From: an uncultured Eubacteriales bacterium
GTDB lineage: Bacteria > Bacillota > Clostridia > Oscillospirales > Acutalibacteraceae
NCBI GenBank assembly: GCA_900321195.1
Contig: ONVG01000016.1
Coordinates: forward strand, 1 to 13,909
Length of the DNA stretch: 13,909 bases
Direction: 5' to 3'
Shown: positions 13,383-13,909 of the stretch, one piece after another
How positions within the stretch are numbered: the stretch's first letter is position 1
How the letters are laid out: each line of letters begins with the position of its first letter
Position numbers and translations under genes: made by a program
The notes under the pieces: model-generated
Databases searched by the model: none
What the model saw: only the letters and a program-made list of their open reading frames with translations
Told to the model about the DNA's origin: nothing

Positions 13383-13619
13383 TATTTTAATACTCTTTTT
13401 TTACCTTTATTGACTAATTGCCGCATATATCGGCTTTTTATCCATATTTCACAGATGAGCTTCATCAATTCTGCGCCCTTTATTATATACCTGATAAAAT
13501 GCGAAGAATGGCACATCCTGTTTATACTTCTGCTTTTTCACTTTATTTGTATGAAATATATAAATCACAATTATATATTTATAAATATTCACAAATAATC
13601 AAAATTTTCTGCATTATTA
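13383..13619. other. AT-rich non-coding stretch
   Basis: I see no supported gene here. Short hydrophobic frames on the plus strand lack ribosome sites and have the composition of AT-rich non-coding DNA. A small dyad, GATGA/TCATC (13454-13466, 3-nt loop), and a four-pair hairpin followed by TTTTT (13420-13439) are the only structures noticed. Both are short enough to be chance. Confidence 0.5.
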
Positions 13620-13648
13620 TTGTATATTTATCTGAAATAATATATAAT
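13620..13648 (+). promoter_or_regulatory. Candidate promoter of the comM-like gene
   Basis: TATAAT (13643-13648) lies 17 bp after TTGTAT (13620-13625) on the plus strand. The -10 box is perfect and the -35 box is weak. The start would fall near 13655, giving a short leader with GGAGGG at 13674-13679. In DNA this AT-rich, a chance match is possible. Confidence 0.5.
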
Positions 13649-13685
13649 TATCAGTATATCAATAACAAACAGCGGAGGGTCGTAA

Positions 13686-13909
13686 ATGGTCAAGAGAATA
13701 AAAAGCATGGGAATATATGGAATGAACGCCTTTGCAGTCGATGTTGAAACGGATATTTCCAAGGGTATGCCGACATTTGATATCGTCGGTATGCCTGACA
13801 CTTCTATAAAGGAATCCAGAGGACGTGTGCGCTCGGCTATAATGAACTGCGGCTTTGAATTTCCTCTCCGTCATATAGTTGTGAATCTTGCGCCTGCCGA
13901 TATCAAAAA
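13686..13909 (+). CDS. comM: ComM/YifB-type Mg-chelatase-like AAA ATPase, N-terminus only
   Basis: The first 74 codons of a gene that runs off the right edge. The ATG at 13686 has GGAGGG six bases upstream. The N-terminal sequence contains the family pattern KGMPTFDIVGMPD (about 26-38), then ESRGRVRSAIMNCGFEFP and VVNLAPADIK, as in the ribosomal-S5-fold (Lon-like) domain that opens YifB/ComM proteins. Full-length homologues are about 500 residues, with a central AAA+ Mg-chelatase domain. Family knowledge: ComM is a helicase that aids branch migration during natural transformation in Gram-negative bacteria, while in Clostridia its role is less clear. It is divergent from fabH and does not belong to the fatty acid operon. 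Confidence 0.9.
   Translation, partial: MVKRIKSMGIYGMNAFAVDVETDISKGMPTFDIVGMPDTSIKESRGRVRSAIMNCGFEFPLRHIVVNLAPADIK

Noticed and set aside
13420..13439. Possible plus-strand terminator GCCG/CGGC followed by TTTTT
   Set aside because: Only four base pairs, and no transcript is known to need it. It could be chance in AT-rich DNA.
13359..13598. Plus-strand hydrophobic open frame of 79 codons in the fabH/comM gap
   Set aside because: It starts at TTG with no ribosome site, and its composition (Ile/Phe/Leu/His/Tyr) is what AT-rich non-coding DNA gives. An overlapping frame looks just as plausible.

Overview
The window looks like chromosome from a low-to-mid GC Firmicute of the class Clostridia, most like a Ruminococcus or other Oscillospiraceae. 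This is inferred from strong GGAGG-type ribosome sites, heavy use of ATA for Ile, the type II fatty acid gene order shared with Lactobacillales and Clostridia, a solute-binding/permease fusion transporter and very AT-rich intergenic DNA. No RNA gene, CRISPR array, transposase or phage gene was seen.

Left end (1-1334): three small minus-strand genes form a tight cassette (795 to 244 and off the left edge). The first two overlap as TAATG; the third is a Pro/Lys/Glu-rich protein cut by the window edge. I do not recognise any of them. Divergent from them, on the plus strand, is a YfcE/MJ0936-type metallophosphoesterase. It converges on the next operon at a long hairpin (1345-1383).

Transporter (1387-3815): a two-gene minus-strand operon encodes a polar amino acid ABC importer. 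Binding protein and permease are fused in one polypeptide, followed by the ATPase. A near-consensus promoter lies at 3787-3815. Upstream is about 400 bp of non-coding DNA with two copies of a roughly 40-bp direct repeat and three small hairpins.

Fatty acid synthesis operon (13156 down to 4223, about 8.9 kb, minus strand): the order is fabH-fabD-fabG-fabF-accB-[lipoprotein]-fabZ-accC-accD-accA. It runs from one near-consensus promoter (13128-13156), through a leader of roughly 108 nt carrying an 8-bp hairpin, to a terminator at 4223-4266. AccA, AccB, AccC and AccD make the complete acetyl-CoA carboxylase. FabD loads malonyl onto ACP. FabH starts chains, FabF extends them, FabG reduces and FabZ dehydrates. 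The cluster lacks acyl carrier protein, enoyl-ACP reductase (FabK/FabI) and a FabT/FapR-type regulator, so these must be elsewhere. The most unusual gene is a lipoprotein with nine five-residue repeats, placed between accB and fabZ with ribosome sites and short gaps that mark it as a true operon member.

Right end (13014-13909): a 670-bp AT-rich divergent region separates fabH from the start of a ComM/YifB-type Mg-chelatase-like AAA ATPase (plus strand, cut by the window edge). It contains a striking 34-bp imperfect inverted repeat (arms 13176-13209 and 13349-13382, 28 of 34 matching) just upstream of the fab promoter, either a pair of regulator sites or a small foldback/MITE-like element.
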